DNA of 64,000 nt. It comes from Pseudomonas sp. 14P_8.1_Bac3 (GTDB lineage: Bacteria > Pseudomonadota > Gammaproteobacteria > Pseudomonadales > Pseudomonadaceae). This document shows positions 31,934 to 41,467 of the stretch, piece by piece. The stretch covers positions 78,354-142,353 of the forward strand of contig NZ_JANLOD010000041.1 of NCBI RefSeq assembly GCF_025466085.1. The letters are read 5' to 3'. The notes under the pieces are model-generated. The model saw only the letters and a program-made list of their open reading frames with translations, did not search any database and was not told the DNA's origin. How positions within the stretch are numbered: position 1 is the stretch's first letter; each line of letters opens with the position of its first letter. A program made the position numbers and the translations under genes.

Positions 31934-32812
31934 TCAGGACTCCAGGGAACCGTCGAGGGTTTTGAGAGCACCATACAGGTTCGGACGGCGGTCGCGGAAG
32001 GAGCCCCAAGCGCTGCGAATGTGTTCAAGTTCGTCGAGATCGAAACGCTGCACCAGCACGCCCTCTTCGGTTTTATCGAGTTCCTGGACCTTCTCGCCGA
32101 ACTGATTGGCGATGAACGAAGAGCCGTAGAAGGTGATGTCGTAGCCGTCCTGCTCTTCGTTGCCAATGCGGTTGCTGGCGACCAGCGGCATCAGGTTGGC
32201 GCCGGCATGGCCCTGCTGCACGCGCTGCCAGTGGTCACGGGAGGAAATGGTTTTATCGTGCGGCTCGCTGCCGATGGCGGTCGGGTAGAACAGGATTTCC
32301 GCGCCCAGCAACGCCATGCTCCGCGCGCATTCCGGGAACCACTGGTCCCAACAGATGCCCACGCCGATTTTCGCGTAACGGGTGTTCCAGACTTTGAAGC
32401 CGGTGTCGCCCGGGTTGAAGTAGTACTTTTCGTGGTAGCCAGGACCGTCCGGGATGTGGCTTTTACGATAAATCCCGAGGTTGGAACCGTCGGCATCGAT
32501 GATTGCGATGCTGTTGAAACGCGCGCGGCCAGCCCGCTCGTAGAAGCTGATCGGCAGCACCACTTGCAGTTCCTTGGCGACCTTCTGGAAATGCCGGATG
32601 GCGACGTTGTCTTCGACCGTCGTGGCCAGTTGCAGGTAATCCGGGTTTGGCTTCTGGCAGAAGTACGGCGCCTCGAACAGTTCCTGGATCAGGATGATCT
32701 GCGCGCCTTGGGCCGCCGCCTCGCGGACCAGCCTTTCAGCGGTTTCGAGGTTGGCTTCAAGGTCCCAGGAACAGGCCATCTGGGTGGCGGCGACGGTAAC
32801 GATGCGACTCAT
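31934..32812 (-). CDS. aguB: N-carbamoylputrescine amidase
   Basis: The product has 292 residues of the nitrilase superfamily: E in [13 protein letters not shown] in [20 protein letters not shown], and the nucleophile Cys in [15 protein letters not shown]. It converts N-carbamoylputrescine to putrescine, CO2 and ammonia, the step after AguA. With aguA directly downstream this is the arginine-decarboxylase/agmatine route to putrescine, usually under an AguR-type repressor, which is not in this window. Confidence 0.96.
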   Translation of the reverse strand: MSRIVTVAATQMACSWDLEANLETAERLVREAAAQGAQIILIQELFEAPYFCQKPNPDYLQLATTVEDNVAIRHFQKVAKELQVVLPISFYERAGRARFNSIAIIDADGSNLGIYRKSHIPDGPGYHEKYYFNPGDTGFKVWNTRYAKIGVGICWDQWFPECARSMALLGAEILFYPTAIGSEPHDKTISSRDHWQRVQQGHAGANLMPLVASNRIGNEEQDGYDITFYGSSFIANQFGEKVQELDKTEEGVLVQRFDLDELEHIRSAWGSFRDRRPNLYGALKTLDGSLES

Positions 32813-33170
32813 GAATCATCTCCGGGCAAGTGCTTTGTGGTCGAGTGTGGTCTCGACCGATGACAGAACGGGAAGCGCGGGCGTGACGGGGCGCGCCGTG
32901 GCAATGACGACTTTATAGCCGATAAAAATCGACTTTAAAAGTGTTTAATCTTCCTTCTGTCGAAAAACAAAGCGCTAAAACCCGATAACAATCGGTATTT
33001 CACCTCCGCGAGCAAGCCTCGCTCCCACAAGGTCCGTGTCCTGCAGGCAGTTCAAGTCGGTATGAACCCTGTGGGAGCGGGCTTGCTCGCGAAAGCGATC
33101 GATCATCCAACACTGATGTCGACTGACACGACGCCTTCGCGAGCAAGCCCGCTCCCACAGGGACTGTGTT
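32813..33170. other. Intergenic region with REP elements
   Basis: This stretch holds the aguB promoter near its right end and a cluster of three REP-like palindromes (33004-33163). No gene is seen. Confidence 0.7.
33004..33163. repeat. REP cluster of three
   Basis: Units at about 33004-33032, 33069-33097 and 33132-33162 with GCGAGCAAGC and GGGAGCGGGC arms in alternating orientation, typical of P. fluorescens REPINs. Confidence 0.9.
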
Positions 33171-36083
33171 TTACAGCCCCTCCGCGAGCACCTTCGCCAA
33201 CATGTCGACAAAGAAATCCACACTCTGCCGCGAAGTGACCATCGGCGGTTTGATCTTGAGCACGTTCAGATAATCCCCCGTCGGCTGCATGAAAATCCCC
33301 AGCTCCCGCAGGCGATCGCACAGCGCCGTGGTTTCTTCGGTGGCCGGTTCCAGGGTTTCGCGGTTGCGGATCAATTCGACCCCCAGGTAAAAACCGGAAC
33401 CATGTACCGCGCCCACCAACGGATGGCTGTCGATCAGCGCCTCCAGCCGCGTCTTGAAATAACCGCCCACTACCTGGGCGTTTTCCCAAAGCTTTTCCTC
33501 CTCCATCACATCGAGCACCGCCATGCCGATCTGGCAACTGACCGGACTGCCGCCCGCCGAGGAGAAAAAATAACCTTCGGCCTCCAGCGCTTCGGCGATT
33601 TCCCGGCGGGTGATCACCGCGCCGAGCGGCTGGCCGTTGCCCATGCCCTTGGCCATGGTGATGATGTCCGGCACCACGCCCTGCTCTTCGAAGCCCCAGA
33701 AAAAGTTGCCCATGCGCCCATAGCCGACCTGCACTTCATCAGCGATGCACACGCCGCCCTGGGCACGAACCAGGCCGTAGACCTGCTTTAAATAATTCGG
33801 CGGCAGCGAGATGCCGCCAGCGTTGCCGTACACCGGCTCGCAAATGAACCCGGCCAATTGACGCCCCTGCGCGGCGAGTTTCGCCAGGTTGTGCTCGACG
33901 CTGCGCACGTAGTCCGGCGCACTGTCCGGACCACGGAATTCGCCGCGATAAGTGTTCGGCGCAGGCACCGGATGCACCCAGTCGGGACGGCTGCTCAAGG
34001 CCTTGGGGTTGTCGGCGATCGAGGTCGAGACGGCGTCCGCGCCCACCGTCCAGCCGTGATAGGCCTCCAGCACACTGACGATGTCACGACCGCCGCTGTA
34101 GGCCCAGGCCAGACGGATCGCCAGGTCATTGGCCTCGCTGCCGCTGTTGACCAGGAACACCCGGTCCATGGAGTCCGGCGACAACTTCAGCAGACGCTCG
34201 GAGAACTCAGCCACCGCCGCATAGTTGAAGCGCGAGTTGGTGTTGAGCAGCGACCACTGACGGCTGGCCACCGCGGCCATGCGCGGATGCCCGTGACCGA
34301 GCACCGCGACGTTGTTGAGCATGTCGAGATAGGAGCGGCCCTGCATGTCGATCAGGTGATTGCGCCAGCCGCGCTCGATGCGTGGCGGATCGACGTAATA
34401 GTGTTTTTGCGTGCGGGCGAAACTGGCGTCGCGGCGCGCCAGCAATGTTTGCGAATCCAGTTCCGTTTCAGCATCGCACGCCAGCCCCAGCAGCGACGCC
34501 GGTGACGGGCACAACGCCTGCCAGGCCGCGGCACGCGAAGGCGTGCAAAACAGCGGCGCATCGAACGAAGCGCCTCGGCACAACTGCACCCGCAACGGTC
34601 CGCTGACCGAGCCCAGCACCTGGCCTTTGACCAGTGCCGCGCCGCCGTGCAGCGACGGCGTAACGCCCCATAGTCGTACGCTCAGCTGCGGGCCGTCCAG
34701 TTGCAACACCCCCGGCGCCGGCTGGTGGACCACCCCGGCAAACGGCGTTTCGACCGGCGTATCGTGGGGCACGCGCAACTCGACGTGCAGCGGGCAAGTG
34801 TCCGGTTCGCTGGCGCTGTCGGGTCGAGTGCGGGACAACCGGTATTGTCCATAGCGGCTCGCCGCCAGACCATGAGCCGCCGCCGCTTCGCTCAACAGAC
34901 GTTGATCGATTCCTTGCTGTTCCCAGTTGCCCGCCTCGAAGTGCGGGCTCAGTACGCCGAGGTCGATCAAGGCGAATTCACGGCCGACCAGGCTTGGCAG
35001 CAGCGGCGCGAAACCTTCGCTGCCAATCGCCGGCAGGTTGTGGCCGACCGCCGTGAGGATCGCCGCCTCCATCAATGCCAATGGCAGCGACGTAGCGACC
35101 CGAAAGATTTCCCACTCGTGGGTGAGGTTGTCGCGGCTGTATTGATTGCCCGGATCGATGCTGACCTGCTGTTCGCCGCTGAGCACCAGCACCGCCGCCC
35201 GCGCGACGATCAGCGGCCACAGCGCCAGCAATTCCTCGTGTTGCAGCGGGTTGACCGCGTGATAGGCCTGGACCGCCGGCAGAATGTAGAACGGATCGCC
35301 ATCGGCATGGTGCAGCAGCGCCGCGCAGGTCACCGACAGGTCGGTGATGCGCCAGGTACGGATCAGGTCGCCGAAGTCGATCACGCCCTGCAGTTGCCAC
35401 TGGCGTTGCGCATCGCGCTGCCAGACCACGTTGTCATCGGTGATGTCCATGTGGATGGCTTGTACCGGCAACGTGTCCGCCAGCGGCAGCAAATGCAGTT
35501 CGGCCTGCTGCGCCGCTTGCGCGATAAGCGTTCGCTGGGTGTCGTCTTTGATGACGGGCAGCAAATGCGCGATCAGGGCACTGGCGTGGCGGGCATCCCA
35601 TTGCAGGGTGCGTTCAAGGCCCGCATGGTCGAAATCCGCCAGGGCCAGGTCCATTTCACCGCAGAGTCGACCAAAACCGGCCACCACGGCGCCGGACAGG
35701 TGATCAAGATGGGTCAGCGAATGGCCCTCGATGTATTCGAGCAAGCGCACGTGCACCGCTTGGCCACCGACTTCCAGCGAAAGCAGGTCGGCGCCGTTGC
35801 GCGCGACCATCACCCGCGGCACCGGCACCCCGGAGTTTTCCGCCAGATGCTTGAGCCCGGCGTGCTGCGCTTGCAGTTCCAGCGCCGAATAATCCCCTCG
35901 ACAGATTTTCAGGACGAAACGCCCTTCGATGCTGTCGACGCGATAGTTGAGGTCCTGTTGGCTGCCAAGGGCCTGCAACCGCCCGCGCAACCCGTAATGC
36001 GCCTCGAGCAGCTCAAGCGCTTGCGCCACAGACACCTGCGGGCTGGGCAAACTGGCGCGATGAATCAACGTGGCGAGCGGCAT
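33171..36083 (-). CDS. Three-domain fusion: APH-type kinase, barrel-like middle domain, class III PLP enzyme
   Basis: The product has 970 residues. Residues 1-~340 are an aminoglycoside-phosphotransferase-type kinase with the Brenner motif H-M-D-I-T-D-D-N and VIDFGDL. A middle segment of about 130 residues (near 420-540) looks like a beta-rich barrel. Residues ~560-970 are a class III aminotransferase-fold enzyme with K812 as the predicted PLP lysine in ITMAKGMGNG. Mammalian relatives of the PLP part are phospholyases acting on phosphoethanolamine or phosphohydroxylysine, and kinase fusions are known in bacteria; so phosphorylation of an amino alcohol followed by elimination is plausible. It lies next to aguAB, suggesting amine catabolism. 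The substrate is not established. Confidence 0.85.
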   Translation of the reverse strand: MPLATLIHRASLPSPQVSVAQALELLEAHYGLRGRLQALGSQQDLNYRVDSIEGRFVLKICRGDYSALELQAQHAGLKHLAENSGVPVPRVMVARNGADLLSLEVGGQAVHVRLLEYIEGHSLTHLDHLSGAVVAGFGRLCGEMDLALADFDHAGLERTLQWDARHASALIAHLLPVIKDDTQRTLIAQAAQQAELHLLPLADTLPVQAIHMDITDDNVVWQRDAQRQWQLQGVIDFGDLIRTWRITDLSVTCAALLHHADGDPFYILPAVQAYHAVNPLQHEELLALWPLIVARAAVLVLSGEQQVSIDPGNQYSRDNLTHEWEIFRVATSLPLALMEAAILTAVGHNLPAIGSEGFAPLLPSLVGREFALIDLGVLSPHFEAGNWEQQGIDQRLLSEAAAAHGLAASRYGQYRLSRTRPDSASEPDTCPLHVELRVPHDTPVETPFAGVVHQPAPGVLQLDGPQLSVRLWGVTPSLHGGAALVKGQVLGSVSGPLRVQLCRGASFDAPLFCTPSRAAAWQALCPSPASLLGLACDAETELDSQTLLARRDASFARTQKHYYVDPPRIERGWRNHLIDMQGRSYLDMLNNVAVLGHGHPRMAAVASRQWSLLNTNSRFNYAAVAEFSERLLKLSPDSMDRVFLVNSGSEANDLAIRLAWAYSGGRDIVSVLEAYHGWTVGADAVSTSIADNPKALSSRPDWVHPVPAPNTYRGEFRGPDSAPDYVRSVEHNLAKLAAQGRQLAGFICEPVYGNAGGISLPPNYLKQVYGLVRAQGGVCIADEVQVGYGRMGNFFWGFEEQGVVPDIITMAKGMGNGQPLGAVITRREIAEALEAEGYFFSSAGGSPVSCQIGMAVLDVMEEEKLWENAQVVGGYFKTRLEALIDSHPLVGAVHGSGFYLGVELIRNRETLEPATEETTALCDRLRELGIFMQPTGDYLNVLKIKPPMVTSRQSVDFFVDMLAKVLAEGL

Positions 36084-36259
36084 ACAACGACCCCTGAAAT
36101 ATTATTAGGCGCTTATATCGCCACCGCGTCGGTGGATAATCAACCCCTCTTGATGCGGCAAATCCCAAATAGCTGTCAGTCCCCTATTGCACCGCCCGTC
36201 CGCTGCCGACAAGCTATGCTCATTTGCTTCAATCGTCTGACAGACAAAGGCTGGCCAAC

Positions 36260-37342
36260 ATGCGCATTCTCATCACCGGCGGCGCCGGTTTCATTGGCTC
36301 TGCCCTGGTTCGACACCTGATTCGGCACACCGGACATGAAGTGCTGAACCTGGACAAACTGACCTACGCCGGCAATCTGGAATCCCTGACCAGCATCGCC
36401 AACGACACACGCTACGAATTCGTCCAGGCCGATATCGTCGATCAAGCCGCCGTGAGCGCGGTGCTGGCACGCTTCCAGCCGCACGCGATCATGCACCTGG
36501 CGGCGGAATCCCACGTCGACCGTTCCATCGACGGTCCGTCGGATTTCATTCAAACCAATATCGTCGGCACCTACAGCCTGCTGGAGGCCACCCGCGCCTA
36601 CTGGCAAACCCTGGCTGAGCCCGAGAAAAGTGCCTTCCGCTTCCACCACATTTCCACGGACGAGGTCTACGGCGACCTGCACGGGGTCGATGACCTGTTC
36701 ACCGAAACCACCCCGTATGCGCCGAGCTCGCCGTACTCCGCGAGCAAGGCGGCTTCAGACCACCTGGTCCGCGCCTGGCAGCGCACCTATGGTCTGCCGG
36801 TATTGCTGACCAATTGCTCGAACAACTACGGGCCGTTCCACTTCCCGGAAAAACTGATCCCGCTGGTGATCCTCAACGCCCTCGCCGGCAAACCGTTGCC
36901 GGTCTACGGTAACGGCCTGCAGGTTCGCGACTGGCTGTTTGTCGAGGATCACGCCCGGGCGTTGTTCAAAGTGGTGACAGAAGGTGTTGTCGGCGAGACC
37001 TACAACATCGGCGGCCACAACGAGCAGAAGAACATCGACGTCGTGCGCGGCATCTGCGCCCTGCTTGAAGAGCTGGCGCCGCACAAGCCCGAAGGCGTCG
37101 CGCATTTCGCCGACCTGATCACCTTCGTTCAGGATCGCCCGGGCCACGACCTGCGCTACGCGATCGATGCCAGCAAGATTGAACGCGAACTCGGCTGGGT
37201 GCCGGAAGAAACCTTCGAGACCGGCCTGCGCAAAACCGTCCAGTGGTACCTGGAAAACCTCGAGTGGTGCCGCCGCGTTCAGGACGGCAGCTACCAGGGT
37301 GAACGACTGGGCGCCATCAATACCAAGGAGTTGATTGCATGA
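36260..37342 (+). CDS. rfbB: dTDP-glucose 4,6-dehydratase (RmlB)
   Basis: The product has 360 residues. NAD-binding GGAGFIGS follows MRILIT, and the catalytic YSASK is in [14 protein letters not shown]. The THR/D/E set of the family is seen in [15 protein letters not shown]. It dehydrates dTDP-glucose to dTDP-4-keto-6-deoxyglucose. First gene of the four-gene dTDP-L-rhamnose operon; the next ATG overlaps its stop. The ATG at 36260 was chosen over one 12 codons upstream because the Rossmann motif follows directly. Confidence 0.97.
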   Translation: MRILITGGAGFIGSALVRHLIRHTGHEVLNLDKLTYAGNLESLTSIANDTRYEFVQADIVDQAAVSAVLARFQPHAIMHLAAESHVDRSIDGPSDFIQTNIVGTYSLLEATRAYWQTLAEPEKSAFRFHHISTDEVYGDLHGVDDLFTETTPYAPSSPYSASKAASDHLVRAWQRTYGLPVLLTNCSNNYGPFHFPEKLIPLVILNALAGKPLPVYGNGLQVRDWLFVEDHARALFKVVTEGVVGETYNIGGHNEQKNIDVVRGICALLEELAPHKPEGVAHFADLITFVQDRPGHDLRYAIDASKIERELGWVPEETFETGLRKTVQWYLENLEWCRRVQDGSYQGERLGAINTKELIA

Positions 37343-38214
37343 TGAAAGGAATTGTTCTGGCCGGTGGTTCGGGCACGCGTCTGCACCCGATCACCTTGGG
37401 CGTGTCCAAACAGCTGCTGCCGGTTTACGACAAACCGATGATCTACTACCCGATCTCGGTGCTGATGCTGGCCGGCATCAAAGACATTTTGCTGATTTCC
37501 ACGCCGCAGGATCTGCCGCAATACCGCAACCTGCTGGGCGATGGCAGCCAGTTCGGCGTCACGTTCAGCTACGCCGAACAGCCTTCGCCGGATGGCCTGG
37601 CCCAGGCCTTTCTGATTGGTGAAGCGTTCATTGGCGATGATCCGGTGTGCCTGATCCTCGGCGACAACATTTTCCACGGCCAGCACTTCGGCGACCAGTT
37701 GAAGAACGCAGTAAAACGCCCTTCCGGCGCCACCGTGTTCGGCTATTGGGTCAAAGACCCTGAGCGCTTCGGCGTGATCGATTTCGACAGCGAAGGCCGC
37801 GCCCTGTCGATCGAAGAAAAACCGAAAGTACCGAAATCCAGCTACGCCGTGACCGGCCTGTATTTCTACGACAACGACGTGATCGAGATCGCCAAGGCCG
37901 TGAAGCCGTCGCCACGGGGCGAGCTGGAAATCACCGACGTCAACAATGCCTACCTCAAGCGCGGCGACCTGCAGGTCGAGCGCTTCGGTCGCGGGTTCGC
38001 CTGGCTCGACACCGGCACCCATGACAGCCTGCTCGACGCGTCGCAATACGTGCAGACCATCGAACACCGTCAGGGCCTGAAAGTCGCCTGCCTCGAAGAA
38101 ATCGCCTACGACAATGGCTGGATCAGCCGAGAGCTGCTGCTCGAACGCGCTGCTTATTTCGGCAAGACTGGCTACGGCCAATACCTCTTCAAACTGGCCG
38201 AGGCTGGACAATGA
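37339..38214 (+). CDS. rfbA: Glucose-1-phosphate thymidylyltransferase (RmlA)
   Basis: The product has 291 residues. [19 protein letters not shown] is the nucleotide-binding signature, followed by [22 protein letters not shown] and [10 protein letters not shown] with the metal-binding Asp. It makes dTDP-glucose from dTTP and glucose-1-phosphate, the committing step, usually inhibited by dTDP-rhamnose. AAGGAG lies eight bases before the ATG; start overlaps the rfbB stop (ATGA). Confidence 0.97.
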   Translation: MMKGIVLAGGSGTRLHPITLGVSKQLLPVYDKPMIYYPISVLMLAGIKDILLISTPQDLPQYRNLLGDGSQFGVTFSYAEQPSPDGLAQAFLIGEAFIGDDPVCLILGDNIFHGQHFGDQLKNAVKRPSGATVFGYWVKDPERFGVIDFDSEGRALSIEEKPKVPKSSYAVTGLYFYDNDVIEIAKAVKPSPRGELEITDVNNAYLKRGDLQVERFGRGFAWLDTGTHDSLLDASQYVQTIEHRQGLKVACLEEIAYDNGWISRELLLERAAYFGKTGYGQYLFKLAEAGQ

Positions 38215-38756
38215 ATGTGATTGAAACCGCTCTGCCGGGCGTGTTGATTCTTGAGCCCAAGGTCTTCGGCGATGAGCGCGGTTTTTTCTACGAGAGCTTC
38301 AATGCCAAGGCGTTTGAAGACGCGACGGGTCTGAAACGCGAGTTTGTTCAGGACAACCATTCGCGCTCGCAAAAAGGCGTGCTGCGTGGCCTGCATTACC
38401 AGATGGAAAATACCCAGGGCAAACTGGTGCGGGTGACGGCTGGCGAGGTGCTTGACGTCGCGGTGGATGTCCGCCGCAGTTCCCCGCATTTCGGCCAGTG
38501 GGTGGGGGTGCGTTTGTCCGCACAAAACCGCCGCCAGTTGTGGGTCCCTGAAGGTTTTGCCCATGGGTTCGTGGTGCTGAGCGACGCTGCCGAATTCCTC
38601 TACAAGACGACCGACTATTACAACCCGTCCGCAGAGCGCTGCATTCGCTGGGACGATCCGACCCTCGCCATTGACTGGCAACTGCAGGAAGCCCCCCAGC
38701 TGTCGGCCAAAGACCGGCTCGGCCAAAATTTCCAAGAGATCGAAGTGTTTCCATGA
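38211..38756 (+). CDS. rfbC: dTDP-4-dehydrorhamnose 3,5-epimerase (RmlC)
   Basis: The product has 181 residues, the standard length. Family motifs: [37 protein letters not shown] with catalytic His, and [14 protein letters not shown] with the second His. It epimerises C3 and C5 of dTDP-4-keto-6-deoxyglucose. Start overlaps the rfbA stop by four bases. Confidence 0.97.
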   Translation: MNVIETALPGVLILEPKVFGDERGFFYESFNAKAFEDATGLKREFVQDNHSRSQKGVLRGLHYQMENTQGKLVRVTAGEVLDVAVDVRRSSPHFGQWVGVRLSAQNRRQLWVPEGFAHGFVVLSDAAEFLYKTTDYYNPSAERCIRWDDPTLAIDWQLQEAPQLSAKDRLGQNFQEIEVFP

Positions 38757-39622
38757 GAATTCTTGTTTGCGGTCAGCACGGCCAGGTTTCACGTGAGTTG
38801 CAGCAGCGCTTGAATGTTTCGAATGAAGTGGTGGTGCCCGGTCGCGATCAGCTCGACCTGACACAACCGGAGCACATTCGTCAGCGGGTCCGCCAGGTTC
38901 GTCCCGACCTGATCATCAACGCCGCGGCGTATACCGCGGTCGACCAGGCTGAAAGCGAGCCCGACGTGGCCTTCGCCATCAACGCAACGGCCCCGGGCAT
39001 CCTGGCTGAGGAGGCCTTGGTGCTGGGCATCCCGCTGATCCACTACTCCACCGATTACGTGTTCGATGGCAGCATAAACGCGCCTTACACCGAGGACGAC
39101 ACACCCAACCCGCTGGGCGTTTACGGTCAGAGCAAACTGGCTGGCGAGCAGGCGATCACGGCCGTACAAGGCCAACACCTGATCCTGCGCACCAGTTGGG
39201 TGTACTCGACCCACGGCCGCAACTTCCTGCTGACCATGCAACGCCTGTTGCAAGAAAAACCGGAGTTGCGCATCGTCGCTGATCAGATCGGCGCACCGAC
39301 CTGGGCCGGTACGATTGCCAACAGCACGCTCGCCCTGATCGAGCGCTGGCAAACGGGACAGGCGGGCGACTGGGGCACCTATCACCTGACCGCTCAGGGT
39401 GAGACATCGTGGTTCGGCTTCGCCCAGGCCATTGGCGAAGCGTTGAAGGAACAAGGGAAACCCTGCGCGCAGTTACTGCCGATCCCGTCCAGCGATTACC
39501 CGACCCCGGCCACCCGACCGCTGAATTCGCGCCTGGACTGCAGCCGCCTGCTGCGCGAGTGGGGCGTCAGCCAGCCGGACTGGCAAACCGCGCTGCACGA
39601 GTGTCTTGCCGGACAAGCCTAG
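38753..39622 (+). CDS. rfbD: dTDP-4-dehydrorhamnose reductase (RmlD)
   Basis: The product has 289 residues. [20 protein letters not shown] is the NADPH-binding start and YGQSKLAGE carries the YxxxK. The conserved HYSTDYVFDG is intact. It yields dTDP-L-rhamnose for O-antigen, rhamnolipid or exopolysaccharide. The gene order B-A-C-D differs from the P. aeruginosa rmlBDAC arrangement. The start overlaps the rfbC stop. Confidence 0.97.
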   Translation: MRILVCGQHGQVSRELQQRLNVSNEVVVPGRDQLDLTQPEHIRQRVRQVRPDLIINAAAYTAVDQAESEPDVAFAINATAPGILAEEALVLGIPLIHYSTDYVFDGSINAPYTEDDTPNPLGVYGQSKLAGEQAITAVQGQHLILRTSWVYSTHGRNFLLTMQRLLQEKPELRIVADQIGAPTWAGTIANSTLALIERWQTGQAGDWGTYHLTAQGETSWFGFAQAIGEALKEQGKPCAQLLPIPSSDYPTPATRPLNSRLDCSRLLREWGVSQPDWQTALHECLAGQA

Positions 39623-39629
39623 GCATAAT

Positions 39630-39649
39630 GCGCCTGTACCCACAGGCGC
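39630..39649. repeat. Hairpin over the dctB translation start region
   Basis: GCGCCTGT and ACAGGCGC form a perfect 8-bp stem with a four-base loop, ending three bases before the dctB ATG. There is no T run, so it is not a normal terminator; it would cover the ribosome site of dctB. Confidence 0.7.
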
Positions 39650-39652
39650 CTG

Positions 39653-41467
39653 ATGCTCATGACTCCGACCCTCCCTCGCAGACCCCGCTGGCGCAGCCTG
39701 GCCCTGCTCGCGCTGTGCCTGGCGCCGTTGCTGTGGCCGCTGGAGCATCTGGCCGAGCGTTACTACCGCAGCGAACTGGTCGGGCAAAACCGGCAGACCC
39801 TTGACCTGTACGTCGCCAACCTGCTGGGCACCCTGCACCGTTATGAAGTGTTGCCGCAGATTCTCGGCGACCTGCCCGCCCTGCGCGCGGACCTGTCGGC
39901 ACCGGACGATGGCGTCACGCAAGGCAACGCCAACCGCTTGCTGAAGAACATCGCCGCCCAGACCGGCGCCGAAGTCATGTACCTGATGGACACCACGGGC
40001 AAGACACTCGCCGCCTCCAACTGGGACAAGCACGACAGCTTCGTCGGACGCAATTTCGCCTTTCGACCGTATTTCAGCGAGGCCATGGCCGGGCGCTTGG
40101 GGCGCTTTTTTGGCCTGGGCACCACCTCGGCCAAACGCGGTTATTTCTTTGCTGCCGCGGTACGGGATCGGGAAAAAATCATCGGCGTGCTGGTGGTCAA
40201 GGTCGACCTGGACCACACCGAAAGCCTCTGGGGTAAAACCCCTGAACAATTGCTGGTGACCGACCATAACGGCGTGGTCATCCTCACCTCGCGGCCGGAG
40301 TGGCGTTTCCGCGCGACCCGCCCATTGAGTGACGCCGAGCGTGAAGCGATCACCGCGATTCAACCCTACCCGACCCGCGAACCCAAGCCGTTGAACCTCA
40401 ATCCTGACGCCTGGCTGACCCAGACCCGACAGATTGACGAAACCGGTTGGAGCGTCAGCATTCTCGCGCCCCACACATTGATCGACCGCCCGGTGCGCAC
40501 GGTGGTCGCCATCGGCGGCGCGACGCTGCTGGTGTTGATGTTGCTGCTCGGCCTGATGATGCAACGGCGTCGTCATTATCTGGAGCGGATTTCCTTCGAA
40601 GCCAAGGCCCGTCGGGAACTGGAAGGCCGCGTCGCCGAACGTACCAGCGATCTCGAAGGCCTCAACCGCCGGTTGAAACAGGAAGTGCTCGAACGCGAGC
40701 ACGCGCAGCAGGAACTGGTGCGCGCCCAGGACGACCTGGTGCAGGCCGGCAAGCTGTCGGCGCTGGGGACCATGTCCGCGAGCATCAGCCATGAACTCAA
40801 TCAACCGCTGGCGGCGATCCGCAGCTACGCGGAGAACGCCGAAGTGCTGCTCGATCACCAGCGCACCGACGATGCCCGCGGCAACCTCAAGCTGATCAGC
40901 GAACTGACCGGGCGCATGGCCTCAATCATTGCCCACCTGCGGGCCTTTGCCCGGCGCGATCGCCATGCACCGGAAAGCGTGGCGCTGCAACCGGCACTGG
41001 ATGACGCGCTGGCGCTGTTGGCCAAGCGCCGCCGCAGCATGGAAGTCGAACTGATCCGCGATCTGCCGGCCGCCACCCTGTGGGTCGAGGCCGGGGAAAC
41101 CCGCCTGCGCCAGGTGCTCGGCAACCTGCTGGCCAACGCGCTGGACGCGCTGACGGAAAAAGGTCCGCCACGTAAACTCTGGTTGAGTACCCAATCCAGC
41201 GCCGACGGCGTCCATCTGTACATTCGCGACAACGGCCCCGGCTTTTGCATGGAAGCCCTTGGCCGCGCCAGCGAGCCCTTCTACACCACCAAGACCCGCA
41301 CGCAGGGCCTGGGCCTGGGGCTGGCGATTTGCGAGACGCTGATGCGCGCCTTCGGTGGAGAGCTGTCGTTCTCCAACCACAAGGAAGGCGGTGCGCTGAT
41401 TACCCTGAAACTGCGCGCAGGCGCACCGGGCGTGAGCCTGCAACCGTCCGAGGACCGAAGTGCATGA
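39653..41467 (+). CDS. dctB: C4-dicarboxylate sensor histidine kinase DctB
   Basis: The product has 604 residues. A first membrane helix lies at about 12-30 (LALLALCLAPLLWPL), a periplasmic double-Cache-like sensor follows with YLMDTTGKTLAASNW and FVGRNFAFRPYF, and a second helix lies near 285-305 (LLVLMLLLGLMM). Then a coiled linker, the HisKA box SASISHELNQPLAAIRSYAEN with the phosphorylated His, and the ATPase N, G1 and G2 boxes (VLGNLLANALDAL, IRDNGPG, GLGLGLAI). It senses C4-dicarboxylates and phosphorylates DctD. No DctA or DctPQM gene is in the window. No clear ribosome site. Confidence 0.9.
   Translation: MLMTPTLPRRPRWRSLALLALCLAPLLWPLEHLAERYYRSELVGQNRQTLDLYVANLLGTLHRYEVLPQILGDLPALRADLSAPDDGVTQGNANRLLKNIAAQTGAEVMYLMDTTGKTLAASNWDKHDSFVGRNFAFRPYFSEAMAGRLGRFFGLGTTSAKRGYFFAAAVRDREKIIGVLVVKVDLDHTESLWGKTPEQLLVTDHNGVVILTSRPEWRFRATRPLSDAEREAITAIQPYPTREPKPLNLNPDAWLTQTRQIDETGWSVSILAPHTLIDRPVRTVVAIGGATLLVLMLLLGLMMQRRRHYLERISFEAKARRELEGRVAERTSDLEGLNRRLKQEVLEREHAQQELVRAQDDLVQAGKLSALGTMSASISHELNQPLAAIRSYAENAEVLLDHQRTDDARGNLKLISELTGRMASIIAHLRAFARRDRHAPESVALQPALDDALALLAKRRRSMEVELIRDLPAATLWVEAGETRLRQVLGNLLANALDALTEKGPPRKLWLSTQSSADGVHLYIRDNGPGFCMEALGRASEPFYTTKTRTQGLGLGLAICETLMRAFGGELSFSNHKEGGALITLKLRAGAPGVSLQPSEDRSA

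Noticed and set aside
32813..33170. CRISPR-like array near the aguB gene
   Set aside because: The repeats are alternating palindromic REP units with irregular spacing, not direct repeats with unique spacers; no cas gene is near.
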